Shown here: positions 19,501 through 27,267 of the stretch, in pieces | Layout of the letters: each line of letters opens with the position of its first letter | Numbering within the stretch: position 1 is the first letter of the stretch | DNA from: Roseateles_B sp041912595 | GTDB taxonomy: Bacteria; Pseudomonadota; Gammaproteobacteria; Burkholderiales; Burkholderiaceae_C | Assembly (NCBI GenBank): GCA_041912595.1 | Contig: JAYRMR010000021.1 | Location: 1 to 64,000 of the forward strand | Direction: 5' to 3' | DNA length: 64,000 bases | Made by a program: the position numbers and the translations under genes | The notes under the pieces: model-generated | What the model saw: the letters and a program-made list of their open reading frames with translations, nothing else | Databases searched by the model: none | What the model was told of the DNA's origin: nothing

Positions 19501-19513
19501 GCATGCGTTTCAT
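16505..19513 (-). CDS. rne: ribonuclease E
   Basis: A 1002-residue endoribonuclease, the core of RNA degradation and rRNA/tRNA processing. The S1 RNA-binding domain spans about residues 35-120. The catalytic aspartates are Asp301 (SVDVNSARATRG) and Asp344 (IVVDFIDME), and the zinc-link cysteines are Cys402 and Cys405 in CPRCNGTGH. From about residue 535 the protein becomes a long disordered scaffold, mostly runs of Gly-Glu-Arg and Arg-Asp-Gly, then Ala/Pro-rich stretches. A ribosome-binding site AAGGAGAAACG precedes ATG 19513. The gene is divergent from rluC across a long leader, the usual pairing. Confidence 0.97.
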   Translation of the reverse strand: MKRMLINATQPEERRLAIVDGQKLLDFETEIEGREQRKGNIYKAVVTRVEPSLEACFVDYGEDRHGFLPFKEISRQYFREGADVRSAKIQDAIKEGQELLVQVEKEERGNKGAALTTFISLAGRYLVLMPNNPRGGGVSRRIEGEDREELKENLDQLEYPKGMSLIARTAGIGRTAAELQWDLNYMLKLWTAIDDASGGGKGAYLIYQESSLVIRAIRDYFTADIGEILIDTDDIYEQAHQFMNHVMPDNAHRVKRYRDDAPLFSRFQIEHQIETAFSRTVNLPSGGAIVIDHTEALVSVDVNSARATRGGDIEETATRTNLEAADEIARQMRLRDLGGLIVVDFIDMEESKNRREVEQRLRDALRQDRARVQFSSISKFGLLELSRQRLRPALSEGSHITCPRCNGTGHIRDTESSALQILRMVQEESMKDNTAAVHVQVPVEVTSFLLNEKRTEITKIELKQRVTVLLVPNKHLETPNYKLERLRHDDPRLENLQASYTMIEEPQDEVGITRRGGDDKGKSKQEPVIKGILPEQPAPVVPPKPAAAPAAPAAAAAPAAAAPAATSSGFFGWLKKVFGAGEAPAEEAKPAETERKDGAKREGRDGGREGGRDGRRRDRGDRGERGERKDGKGRGERGEGKDGQRAERGERGERNAERGERGERGERGRRNERGGERGERAERPDAPTQDGNRPERAERGERAERGERGERGEGRRNRGERGDRGERGERQERPAAEVQALVETTGAESPTAFQDTIPDGMAPEAAGEERQGRRRRRRGGRDRDERGAEAGAEGVIGSDIEQGPAAEAAPADAAPVASADAQAQDSATAEAPADGAAGEEGRDGRRRRSRDRYRRDRRDGQPGEGSEGAEGGEPAPQQLELVSESAEASEAAAPEAPAPVAPAPAPAPAPAVVAAAPVAPAVPAYRLPMTDLHGIAEAAGLQWVNSDADKVAAAQAAIAAEPQPVRVPRERPPVVVLDEGPLVLVETRKDLAQVKLPFEQQG
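17329..17710. repeat. low-complexity GERGER-coding repeat inside rne
   Basis: This stretch consists of imperfect 9-base units coding for repeated Gly-Glu-Arg and Arg-Gly-Glu. On the + strand it reads as recurring CGCTCGCCACG/TTCACCACG-like blocks. It encodes an arginine-rich part of the RNase E tail likely to bind RNA. Strings of this kind are prone to length variation between strains. Confidence 0.8.
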
Positions 19514-20313
19514 CGTTTCTCCTTACACGCCGTTCAGACTGGCCGAAACCAGCCCGCGCGGCGCGCAGCACACGTCGCACGGGGCGTGAACCCGCGGGCG
19601 ACCGACATCAGCACGAGAAACGCGGTGGAACCGAGGAAGGAATCGCCCTGGACTGCTGGAGATCGCGAGATTCGCGATCAGGCCGGCAGCGTTGGCGCGT
19701 GCGCTTCAACAGGGGGCGCGGAGCCTCCCTCCCGTGAACGCGCCACCATCGTTGGCGCGACCCGGCCGCGGCTGATGCAGGGCAGGCGGCCGGTCAGCGA
19801 CCGGGGCTGCGCGCGCATGCGGCGGGGGGTGGGGGGATTGCTGGGATTCATCCGCGAGGAACTGCTGGGCGCTGGCATGAGGCCTCCGGCTCTTGACCGG
19901 GGGGCCTCACACGATGAAAAACCTTATTCGTGCCGACCGCGGGGTGATAGCCCCTCGGACAGGCGTGGTCCGTTCTGCGTTGCTCTTCCGTGCCGACCCG
20001 CCGACCGCCGCTGTCGCTTGGGGACAGGGCCCGCCGGGCAGGCTGACACGTTGCTTCACCAAATTGTTGAGAGCCGGTCATCGGACGTCGGCTTGCGCCG
20101 CCAACCGCCTGTTCCAGGCCCTACCACCCCTGCGTTCTTTGTATCCCCGCGGCTCACCCACAGGTAAAATCAGAAAAATCAAATACTTAGAACGCAATCG
20201 TGGTACGGAAGATTATAGGGGCTAAAGGTCGCGGCCCGAGTTCGGGAAGCGACCAGGGCGCCAGGCGCGGGCCAGCCGCCCCGAAGCCCGGCCGCCGCCA
20301 GGCGCCGACCACG
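19514..20313. other. long divergent rne/rluC intergenic and leader region
   Basis: About 690-800 bases without a supported gene. It must contain the rne leader (read leftwards) and the rluC promoter (read rightwards). Visible elements are a perfect 8-bp hairpin GATCGCGA/TCGCGATC with a three-base loop at 19661-19679, an AT-rich stretch around 20163-20190 with TAAAAT (20165-20170) as a possible rightward -10, and on the minus strand TATAAT (20217-20212) as a possible leftward -10 without a good -35. RNase E leaders in enteric bacteria mediate autoregulation; a similar role here is inferred from length only. Confidence 0.5.
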
Positions 20314-21399
20314 ATGAAACCGGGCGAAACGCCGCGCGCCGCCGCCCGGAGCGCCGCCCGCCCGGCCGCCGCCGCCCCGGCGCCGTCCCCCGCGCAGGGG
20401 ACAGCCGTGCCGCCCAAGGCCGCGCCGGCCGTGCAATTGCTCACCATCGACGAGGGCTCCGCCGGCCAGCGCCTGGACAACTTCCTGCTGAAGATCCTCA
20501 AGGGCGTGCCCAAGACGCACGTCTACCGCGTGATCCGGGCGGGCGAGGTGCGGGTCAACAAGGGCCGGGCGCAGGCGGACACCCGCGTCGAGCTGGGGGA
20601 CGTCGTGCGGGTGCCGCCCGTGCGGCTGCCCGAGCGCAGCACCGCGGCGCAGGCGCCGGTGCCGGCCCGCGAGTTCCCGGTGGTCTTCGAGGACGAGCAC
20701 CTGCTCGCCATCAACAAGCCGGCCGGCGTGGCGGTGCACGGTGGCTCCGGCGTGAGCTTCGGGGTGATCGAGCAGCTGCGCCAGGCGCGGCCGCAGGCGA
20801 AGTTCCTGGAGCTCGTCCACCGGCTCGACAAGGAGACCTCCGGCCTGCTGCTGATCGCCAAGAAGCGCAGCGCCCTCAATGCGCTGCAGGACCAGTTCCG
20901 CGAACGCGAGACGGGCAAGACCTATGCCGCCCTCGTGTGGGGCGCCTGGCCCAAGGGGCAGACGGTGATCGACGTGCCGCTGCTGAAGTTCGTCGGCAGC
21001 GACGGCGAGCGCTGGGTGCGGGCCGTGACGTCCTCCCACGACGCCGGCGCCGCGCAGGCCAAGCGCTCCATCAGCCTCGTGAAGCTGGCGGAGGGCCTCG
21101 GCGCGCTGAGCCTCGTGGACGTCACGATCAAGACCGGCCGCACCCACCAGATCCGCGTGCACCTGGCGCAGGCCGGGCATGCCATCGCGGGCGACCCGAA
21201 ATACGGCGACTTCGAGGCCAACAAGGCCCTGGCCCGCGGCGAGACCGTGCCCGGGCTGCGCTTCGACCGCATGTTCCTGCACGCGCGCCTGCTGCGTTTC
21301 ACCCACCCGGCCAGCGGCCAGGAGATCGAGCTGAAGGCCCCGCTGCCCGAGGACTGCGACGCCCTGGTCCGCCAGCTTCGCCAAGGGACCACCCGATGA
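20314..21399 (+). CDS. rluC: 23S rRNA pseudouridine synthase RluC-type
   Basis: A 361-residue RNA-modifying enzyme. An S4 RNA-binding domain (QRLDNFLLKILKGVPKTHVY) precedes the pseudouridine synthase domain with catalytic Asp172 in the motif HRLDKETSGLLLIAKK. RluC-type enzymes isomerise uridines in 23S rRNA helices near the peptidyl transferase centre. The N-terminal part is Ala/Pro-rich, and the start is uncertain: ATG 20314 is used, but a GTG at 20200 in the same frame would add 38 basic residues. The pairing with divergent rne is typical. Its stop overlaps the next gene by four bases. Confidence 0.92.
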   Translation: MKPGETPRAAARSAARPAAAAPAPSPAQGTAVPPKAAPAVQLLTIDEGSAGQRLDNFLLKILKGVPKTHVYRVIRAGEVRVNKGRAQADTRVELGDVVRVPPVRLPERSTAAQAPVPAREFPVVFEDEHLLAINKPAGVAVHGGSGVSFGVIEQLRQARPQAKFLELVHRLDKETSGLLLIAKKRSALNALQDQFRERETGKTYAALVWGAWPKGQTVIDVPLLKFVGSDGERWVRAVTSSHDAGAAQAKRSISLVKLAEGLGALSLVDVTIKTGRTHQIRVHLAQAGHAIAGDPKYGDFEANKALARGETVPGLRFDRMFLHARLLRFTHPASGQEIELKAPLPEDCDALVRQLRQGTTR

Positions 21400-22064
21400 A
21401 CGCGCTTCGCCCGCAACGCTACGACCTGATCGTCTTCGACTGGGACGGCACGCTGTTCGACTCGACCGCCCTGATCGTCCAGGCCATCCAGGGCGCGGCG
21501 GCCGACCTCGGCCTGCCGGTGCCCCCGCGCGAGCGCGCCGCGCACGTGATCGGCCTGGGGCTGTACGAGGCCCTGGCCATCGCCACGCCCGAGCTGCCGC
21601 GCGAGCGCTACGCGGAGATGGGGCAGGCCTACCGCAAGCACTACTTCGCGCAGCACGAGGCGCTGTGCCTCTTCGGCGGCGTCGAACCCCTGCTGCAGGC
21701 GCTCAAGGCGCGGCACCACTGGTTGGCCATCGCCACGGGCAAGAGCCGCAGCGGCCTGGACGAGGCGCTGCGCCACGTGGCGCTGCAGGGCGTCTTCGAC
21801 GCCAGCCGCACGGCGGACGAGACCCAGAGCAAGCCGCATCCGCTGATGCTGGAGGAGCTGATGCGCGAGTTCGCCGTGGAGCCGGAGCGCACGCTGATGA
21901 TCGGCGACACCACGCACGACCTGCAGCTGGCGCGCAATGCCGGCTGCGATGCGCTGGGTGTCAGCTACGGGGCCCATGACCCCGAACATTTCGGGGCTTT
22001 CGAGCCGGTGCACATTGCCGACTCGGTGCCTGCGCTGCACGACTGGCTGCTGAAGCACGCCTGA
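21396..22064 (+). CDS. HAD-superfamily hydrolase (phosphoglycolate-phosphatase-like)
   Basis: A 222-residue phosphatase of the haloacid dehalogenase superfamily with motif I FDWDGTLFDS (two catalytic aspartates), motif II near AIATGKS, motif III lysine in QSKPHP and motif IV MIGDTTHDLQLA. A helical cap lies between motifs I and II. It is commonly encoded right after rluC in betaproteobacteria, and the ATGA overlap here supports coupling. The physiological substrate is unknown; phosphoglycolate or nucleoside monophosphates are plausible. Confidence 0.9.
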   Translation: MNALRPQRYDLIVFDWDGTLFDSTALIVQAIQGAAADLGLPVPPRERAAHVIGLGLYEALAIATPELPRERYAEMGQAYRKHYFAQHEALCLFGGVEPLLQALKARHHWLAIATGKSRSGLDEALRHVALQGVFDASRTADETQSKPHPLMLEELMREFAVEPERTLMIGDTTHDLQLARNAGCDALGVSYGAHDPEHFGAFEPVHIADSVPALHDWLLKHA

Positions 22065-22083
22065 CCTCACCCGGAATCTGTCC

Positions 22084-22479
22084 ATGAACTCCAGCACCAC
22101 TCCCCCCGCCGGCGACGGCCTGCTGCTGTGCGACGCCGCCGATCTGCCGGAGCGCGGCAAGGCGCACTGCTTCGAGGTGCTGCAGTACGGCCAGCCCGCC
22201 AGCGCCTTCGCGCTGCGCTACGAGGGCCAGGCCGTGGCCTACCTGAACCGCTGCGCCCATGTGCCCACGGAGATGGACTGGCAGGAAGGCGAGTTCCTGG
22301 ACAGCGACAAGCAATACATCATCTGCTCCATCCACGGCGCCGTGTACGACCCGCTCACCGGCCGCTGCGTGACCGGCATGTGCGGCCGCATCGGCCTGCA
22401 CAAGATCGAGGTGCAGGAGCGCGAGGGCAAGGTCTATTGGTATCCTAGCCGCGACACCCGGCCCGCCTTCGAGGACTGA
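22084..22479 (+). CDS. Rieske [2Fe-2S] domain protein
   Basis: A 131-residue soluble protein consisting of one Rieske domain. The cluster ligands are readable: Cys57-x-His59 (RCAHVPTEMDW) and Cys81-x-x-His84 (CSIHGAVYD). There is no membrane anchor or oxygenase domain, so it resembles small stand-alone Rieske ferredoxins. It lies between the HAD phosphatase and sppA, 19 bases after the former. Electron-transfer partner unknown. Confidence 0.9.
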   Translation: MNSSTTPPAGDGLLLCDAADLPERGKAHCFEVLQYGQPASAFALRYEGQAVAYLNRCAHVPTEMDWQEGEFLDSDKQYIICSIHGAVYDPLTGRCVTGMCGRIGLHKIEVQEREGKVYWYPSRDTRPAFED

Positions 22480-22538
22480 GCCCGCCCCCTTTCCACGCCG
22501 GGGCCGGCCGCCGCGGGCCCCGCATCGAACCACCACCC

Positions 22539-23582
22539 ATGAATCCCAACGACGATCAGCCGCGCATCCTGCCGGACGCCACGGCCCGCCCCGAAGACAT
22601 GCTGCAGGCCGCCGCGCCCGCGGCGTCGGCCCCACCGCCGGCCGCAGCACCCGCCGGGGCCGGCGGCTACGAGGCCCTGGTGGCCCAGTTCGCCCAGGAC
22701 TACCTGCGCGACCGCCGCGCCGAGCGCCGCTGGCGCACCAGCTTCCGCGTGCTGTGGCTGGGTCTGGCGCTGTTCGTGGCCTGGGCGCTGTTCTACCAGC
22801 CGCATCACGTGACGGCCCCGAACACGCCGCACACCGCGCTGGTCGAGGTGCGCGGCGAGATTTCCGCGGACACCGAAGCCAGTGCCGAGCTCATGCTCTC
22901 GGCCTTGCGCAGCGCCTTCGAGGACCAGGGCGCGCAGGCCGTCGTGCTGCGCATCAACTCCCCCGGCGGCAGCCCGGTGCAGGCCGGCATCGTCTATGAC
23001 GAGATCCAGCGACTCAAGGCCAAGCACGGCAAGAAGGTCTACGCCGTGGTCGAGGAGATCTGCGCGAGCGGCGCCTACTACATCGCCGCCGCGGCCGACG
23101 ACATCTACGTGGACAAGGCCAGCATCGTCGGCTCCATCGGCGTGCTGATGGACGGCTTCGGCTTCACGGGGCTCATGGACAAGCTGGGCATCGAGCGCCG
23201 CCTGCTCACGGCGGGCGAGAACAAGGGCATGCTCGACCCCTACACCAAGGAGAACCCGCGCCAGAAGGCCTTCGCGCAGGCCATGCTGGACCAGATCCAT
23301 CGCCAGTTCATTGCCGTGGTGCGCGAGGGCCGGGGCGATCGGCTCAAGGAGACGCCGGAGATGTTCTCGGGTCTCTTCTGGAACGGCGAGGAGGCCGTGA
23401 AGCTGGGCCTGGCCGATGGCCTGGGCAACCTCGATTTCGTCGCCCGCGAGGTGGTGAAGGCCGAGGAGGTGATCGACTACACCCCGCGGGACAACGTCGC
23501 CGAACGTCTGGCCAAGCGCTTTGGCGCCGCCATGGGCGAGGGCGCCGTGAAGGCGCTGCGCCAGATGCCGGCGATCCACTGA
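22539..23582 (+). CDS. sppA: signal peptide peptidase SppA-type S49 protease
   Basis: A 347-residue inner-membrane serine protease that degrades leftover signal peptides. One membrane helix lies at about residues 75-90 after an Ala/Pro-rich cytoplasmic tail. The S49 Ser-Lys dyad is Ser177 (CASGAYY) and Lys229 (ENKGML), with a spacing of 52 residues as in the short Bacillus-type SppA. A terminator follows. It ends the rluC-HAD-Rieske-sppA run. Confidence 0.93.
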   Translation: MNPNDDQPRILPDATARPEDMLQAAAPAASAPPPAAAPAGAGGYEALVAQFAQDYLRDRRAERRWRTSFRVLWLGLALFVAWALFYQPHHVTAPNTPHTALVEVRGEISADTEASAELMLSALRSAFEDQGAQAVVLRINSPGGSPVQAGIVYDEIQRLKAKHGKKVYAVVEEICASGAYYIAAAADDIYVDKASIVGSIGVLMDGFGFTGLMDKLGIERRLLTAGENKGMLDPYTKENPRQKAFAQAMLDQIHRQFIAVVREGRGDRLKETPEMFSGLFWNGEEAVKLGLADGLGNLDFVAREVVKAEEVIDYTPRDNVAERLAKRFGAAMGEGAVKALRQMPAIH

Positions 23583-23620
23583 TCGCTCCGTGGCGCCCTC
23601 CCGAGGGAGCGCCACCATGC

Positions 23621-23656
23621 AAAAGGCCCTCCAGCGGAGGGCCTTTGCTTTTTTGA
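23621..23656 (+). terminator. bidirectional rho-independent terminator
   Basis: AAGGCCCTCC (23623-23632) pairs perfectly with GGAGGGCCTT (23636-23645) around a three-base loop. On the + strand it is followed by TGCTTTTTT, terminating sppA. Read on the minus strand it is followed by TTTT and could also terminate the converging PEP-CTERM gene. Confidence 0.9.
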
Positions 23657-23698
23657 CGCTGTCCCGGTGAACTGTGCTCCCGGTGAAGCGCGCCCGCC

Positions 23699-24757
23699 TC
23701 AGGCCTGGCGGCGGCGGCGCGAGGCCAGCCCGGCCGCCAGCAGGGCCAGGCCCGCCAGCCAGCCGATCTGCGGTTCCGGCACCTTGTGCTCGTCCCGGGG
23801 CGTCGGCGTGAAGGGCTCCCAGCCGATCTCGAAGGCCTGGGACATCGAGGCACCGATCACCGTGCCCTCGACATGGCCCTGGCCGTAGAGGTCCGCCTTG
23901 GGTGCCAGCACGCTGCCATCCACCCAGCCCAGCTTCACGCGGTTCGCGTTGGCCAGGTTGAACAGCACCTTGCCCTGGGCTTCCTGGAGGGGCTTGAAGC
24001 CGGTGAAGGCGCCGGTCAGCTGCACGTCGCCCTCGTTGAGCACGTTGATCACCACCCAGGCGTCGGCCGCGACGTTCTTGAGGTTCAGGCTCGGCAGCAC
24101 CCAGCTGCTGCCCTGCTTGTTCTTGCTGCCCAGGAGGATGTCGAAGACCTCGATGGCGCCAGCCTTGCCGGTGCCCGTCAGGCTGATGTCGCTCCAGGGC
24201 TGGGCGACGGCGCCGGTGCTGGTCAGCGCCGCGAGGGCGCCGGAGAGCTCGGTGAGCTGCTTCTGGGCAGCCTTGAAGTCGACGAGGCTGCTGATCTTGG
24301 GCTCGGCGCGCAGGTCCAGGTAGCCGGACGAGCCCTTGTTGAGGCCGCCGAAGACGCCGAAGCTGTTGCCGTAGCGGGCGAGGGCCGGGTCCCAGGGCAC
24401 CAGATTGCCTTCGCCGGCGCTGCTGTCCTTCACGCCGGCGGGGGCCGTCGAGTAGATGCGGCCATTGGTGAAGCGCACGTCGCCGCCCACCACGAGGGCC
24501 GGGCCGCTGCTGCCGGCCGGCGCGCGGTAGCCGACGCTCAGGCCGTTGGCCGTCAGCGAGCCACCGACGGCCAGGCGGCCCTCGACGTCGTTGGCGGCCT
24601 TCACGTCCCCGAAGATGAAGGCGCTGTACTGCGACGCCACCCCCAGATCGATCACCGGCGCCGCGTTCGCGGCCTGTGCCAGTGTGAGACCAGTCAGGCC
24701 GGCCACCCAGGCTGCATGGGCACGCAGCCCCACGGAGTTCCCTCGCTTCATTGGCAT
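23699..24757 (-). CDS. PEP-CTERM protein with choice-of-anchor-A domain
   Basis: A 352-residue secreted protein. A signal peptide (AAWVAGLTGLTLAQAANA) is followed by a choice-of-anchor-A domain (about residues 40-310: DLGVASQYSAFIFGDVKAANDVEGRLAVGG split over the start of the domain). The C-terminus is a complete PEP-CTERM sorting signal: VPEP, a hydrophobic helix (IGWLAGLALLAAGLA) and an arginine cluster (SRRRR). Such signals are cleaved by exosortases for surface delivery. An exosortase B gene lies 29 kb away at 53345. ATG 24757 is used because GAAGGGA precedes it; 24751 is an alternative. Confidence 0.92.
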   Translation of the reverse strand: MPMKRGNSVGLRAHAAWVAGLTGLTLAQAANAAPVIDLGVASQYSAFIFGDVKAANDVEGRLAVGGSLTANGLSVGYRAPAGSSGPALVVGGDVRFTNGRIYSTAPAGVKDSSAGEGNLVPWDPALARYGNSFGVFGGLNKGSSGYLDLRAEPKISSLVDFKAAQKQLTELSGALAALTSTGAVAQPWSDISLTGTGKAGAIEVFDILLGSKNKQGSSWVLPSLNLKNVAADAWVVINVLNEGDVQLTGAFTGFKPLQEAQGKVLFNLANANRVKLGWVDGSVLAPKADLYGQGHVEGTVIGASMSQAFEIGWEPFTPTPRDEHKVPEPQIGWLAGLALLAAGLASRRRRQA

Positions 24758-24883
24758 GATTTCCCTTCGACGCCCTTGGCCATTCGGCCTTTGTTGATGG
24801 GGGCGGATTCTAGGAATCACGCTGTTACATACCATCCCCGCACTCAGGGTGGTCTGCAAGTGGTTCGTGTGATTTGCACGAAT

Positions 24884-25657
24884 TCAGGACGCCGGGCCTT
24901 GCGCTGGCGGAAGGTTGACCGGGGGTGACGGGCTCAGACGGTCCTGGATGAAGATCCATTCATAGCCGCCTTCGCGCAGAGGGTGCAGGCCCGGCGACTT
25001 GCCGGCGGCGAGCGAGGCGGGCCGGATCGGGTGGGCGGCGCAGAGGCCGCCGACGCAATGCCACGAGGCCGACGCTTCACGGTTCACCATCAGCACGTGC
25101 GCCATTGAGCGCTTCATCAGGGCACCGGCCGGCAGCAGCCCTCCACCTGCCGATGGGCTGAATCCGGGACCGGCCGCGTGAAAGTTGCCGGCTAGCGCCA
25201 GAAGAAAGTGCGATGCTGGCGCCGCATCCAGGAGCCGGGCCATACCTGCTTCGTAGTCGGCCTGTGCCGGGTAGTACGTCGTGGGCTGGAAACCGATCAG
25301 TTCGATTCGCCCTTGCGCCTGCAACGCTTTCATTGATCGCAGCAGCGCCACCATGGCCTGCGACGCGCGGCCGTCGGTCCCCCGCCAGAAGGCGTGGGAT
25401 TCGTCGAGGGCTTCGTGGGGGATCTCGAGGGCCACCGTCACGCGCCGTTGTCCAGCCAGGTCGGTGGCAAGGGTGCGCGCCAGGCAGGCGACCAGGGCCG
25501 GCACCTCGACGCTGCCATGCAACTCGCCGAGGAAGATGCCGTCGGTCTGCAGCAGCGGTGCCAGGGCGGCCGCCGTGGGGCAGTCGTCGGCGCGGGCCGG
25601 GCCGGCCGCGAGGCAGAGCAGGCCGAGGAGCAGCGATCGAGAGAATGGCAGTGTCAT
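24884..25657 (-). CDS. secreted ChaN/EreA-like fold protein
   Basis: A 257-residue exported protein with a signal peptide (SRSLLLGLLCLAAGPARA). The motif FLGELHGSVEVP, later VALEIPHEALDE and the histidine in LALAGNFHAAG resemble the EreA/ChaN-like superfamily, which includes haem-binding ChaN and the TIKI-type hydrolases. Two cysteines near the C-terminus (WHCVGGLCAAH) may form a disulphide. There is no lipobox. Function not known; assignment rests on motif resemblance only. Confidence 0.65.
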   Translation of the reverse strand: MTLPFSRSLLLGLLCLAAGPARADDCPTAAALAPLLQTDGIFLGELHGSVEVPALVACLARTLATDLAGQRRVTVALEIPHEALDESHAFWRGTDGRASQAMVALLRSMKALQAQGRIELIGFQPTTYYPAQADYEAGMARLLDAAPASHFLLALAGNFHAAGPGFSPSAGGGLLPAGALMKRSMAHVLMVNREASASWHCVGGLCAAHPIRPASLAAGKSPGLHPLREGGYEWIFIQDRLSPSPPVNLPPAQGPAS

Positions 25658-25722
25658 GAGGTGCGCAAGAACGTGGTTAGGGACGTAACCCTAGCACGCG
25701 CTCGCGCACCGCACGGCCGCGT

Positions 25723-27165
25723 TCAGGGCTGCACGTAGGCCGTCTTGACGGTGGTGTAGAACTCCGCGGCGTAGCTGCCCTGCTCGCGCGGGCCCATGCT
25801 GGAGCCCTTGCGGCCGCCGAAGGGCACGTGGTAGTCCACGCCTGCCGTGGGCAGGTTGACCATCACCATGCCGGCCTGGGCGTGGCGCTTGAAGTGGCTG
25901 GCGTACTTGAGCGAAGTCGTGCAGATGCCGGCGGAGAGGCCGAAGGGCGTGTCGTTGGCCAGCGCCAGGGCGTGCTCATAGCTGTCGGCCGGGATGATGC
26001 TGGCCACGGGGCCGAAGATTTCCTCGCGGCAATGCTGCATGGCGTTGTCGCAGTCCGCGAAGAGGGCGGGCTGCAGGTAGAAACCGGGCTTGTCGAGCTG
26101 CAGGCGCTCGCCGCCGCACACGAGGCGCGCGCCCTCGGCCTTGGCGATGTCGATGTACTTCAGGTCCTGCGCCAGCTGGGCTTCGTCGACCACGGGGCCG
26201 ATCTGCGTCTGGGGGTCGAGCGCGTCGCCCACGCGCAGCGCGCGCGTGGCCTCGCCCAGGGCCTGGACGAAGCGCGGGTAGAGGCCCTTCTGCACGATGA
26301 TCCGCGAGGACGCCGTGCAGCGCTGCCCCGTCGAGAAGAAGGCGCTCTGCAGCACCGAGTTCACCGCGACGTCGAGGTCGGCGTCGTCCAGCACCACGCA
26401 GGGGTTCTTGCCGCCCATCTCCAGCTGGAAGCGGGCCCCGCGCGCCACGGCGGCCTGCGCCACGCGCTGGCCCGTGCCCACGGAACCCGTGAAGCTCAGG
26501 GCCGCCACGCGGCGGTCGTCCAGCAGCGTCTGGCCCACCTGCGAGCCCGGGCCCATCACCAGGTTGAAGACCCCGGCCGGCAGCCCGGCGCGGCTGATGA
26601 TCTCGGCCATCGCCCAGGCCGAGCCCGGCACGAGGTCGGCCGGCTTGAGCACGACGGTGTTGCCGAAGGCGAGGGCGGGCGCGAGCTTCCACGCCGGGAT
26701 GGCGGCCGGGAAGTTCCAGGGCGTGATCAGGCCGACGACGCCCAGCGGCTCGCGGGTCACCTCCACCTCCACGCCGGGGCGCACGGAGGCGAGCTTGTCA
26801 CCGCGCAGGCGCAGCGCTTCCTGGGCGAAGAACTTGAAGATGGCGCCGGCGCGGGCCACCTCGCCGATGCCCTCCGGCCGCGTCTTGCCTTCCTCGCGCG
26901 ACAGCAGCGTGCCCAGCTCGTCCTTGCGGGCGAGGATCTCGCTGCCGATGCGGTCCAGCGCGTCGGCCCGGACCTGCGGGCTGCTGAGGCCCCAGGCCGG
27001 CGCGGCCTCGGCGGCGGCGGCGATGGCGCGCTCCGTCAGGGCGACGTCCGCCTGGGCGTAGCGGCCGATGACGTCCCGGGTGTCGGAGGGGTTGAGGTTG
27101 TCACGCTGGCGCGGGCCGTCCAGCCATTCGCCGCCGATGTAGAGAGGGTGCAGGGGAGCGCTCAT
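25723..27165 (-). CDS. NAD(P)-dependent aldehyde dehydrogenase
   Basis: A 480-residue cytosolic ALDH-superfamily enzyme. Catalytic Cys283 (GQRCTASSR) and general-base Glu249 (LEMGGKNP) are 34 residues apart, as in canonical ALDHs. The motifs TPWNFPAAIP and FTGSVGTGQRVA are also present. The wording is close to alpha-ketoglutarate semialdehyde dehydrogenases of sugar-acid and hydroxyproline pathways, but no pathway partner lies nearby, so the substrate is left open. It is a single gene with an AT-rich palindrome at its promoter. Confidence 0.93.
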   Translation of the reverse strand: MSAPLHPLYIGGEWLDGPRQRDNLNPSDTRDVIGRYAQADVALTERAIAAAAEAAPAWGLSSPQVRADALDRIGSEILARKDELGTLLSREEGKTRPEGIGEVARAGAIFKFFAQEALRLRGDKLASVRPGVEVEVTREPLGVVGLITPWNFPAAIPAWKLAPALAFGNTVVLKPADLVPGSAWAMAEIISRAGLPAGVFNLVMGPGSQVGQTLLDDRRVAALSFTGSVGTGQRVAQAAVARGARFQLEMGGKNPCVVLDDADLDVAVNSVLQSAFFSTGQRCTASSRIIVQKGLYPRFVQALGEATRALRVGDALDPQTQIGPVVDEAQLAQDLKYIDIAKAEGARLVCGGERLQLDKPGFYLQPALFADCDNAMQHCREEIFGPVASIIPADSYEHALALANDTPFGLSAGICTTSLKYASHFKRHAQAGMVMVNLPTAGVDYHVPFGGRKGSSMGPREQGSYAAEFYTTVKTAYVQP

Positions 27166-27203
27166 GGGCTTGTCTCGCAGGAGGAATGAGGGAGTCTCGA
27201 TGC

Positions 27204-27226
27204 GAATATTGTAAATATATTTGAAT
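27204..27226 (-). promoter_or_regulatory. AT-rich palindromic promoter/operator upstream of the aldehyde dehydrogenase gene
   Basis: AAATATATTT at 27213-27222 is a perfect palindrome, extended on the left by AATATT. It sits about 40-60 bases before the ALDH start in an otherwise G+C-rich setting. This is where a promoter and a repressor site (for example GntR or MarR type) would be expected. No regulator gene is adjacent. Confidence 0.4.
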
Positions 27227-27267
27227 CGATCGGGTGTCCCGCATGATGCCCCCGAAGCGCAGCGCTG

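Noticed and set aside
16451..20167. 1238-codon open frame on the + strand opposite rne
   Set aside because: It is antisense to a well-supported rne gene, of low complexity and without family motifs. Long antisense frames are expected at this G+C content.
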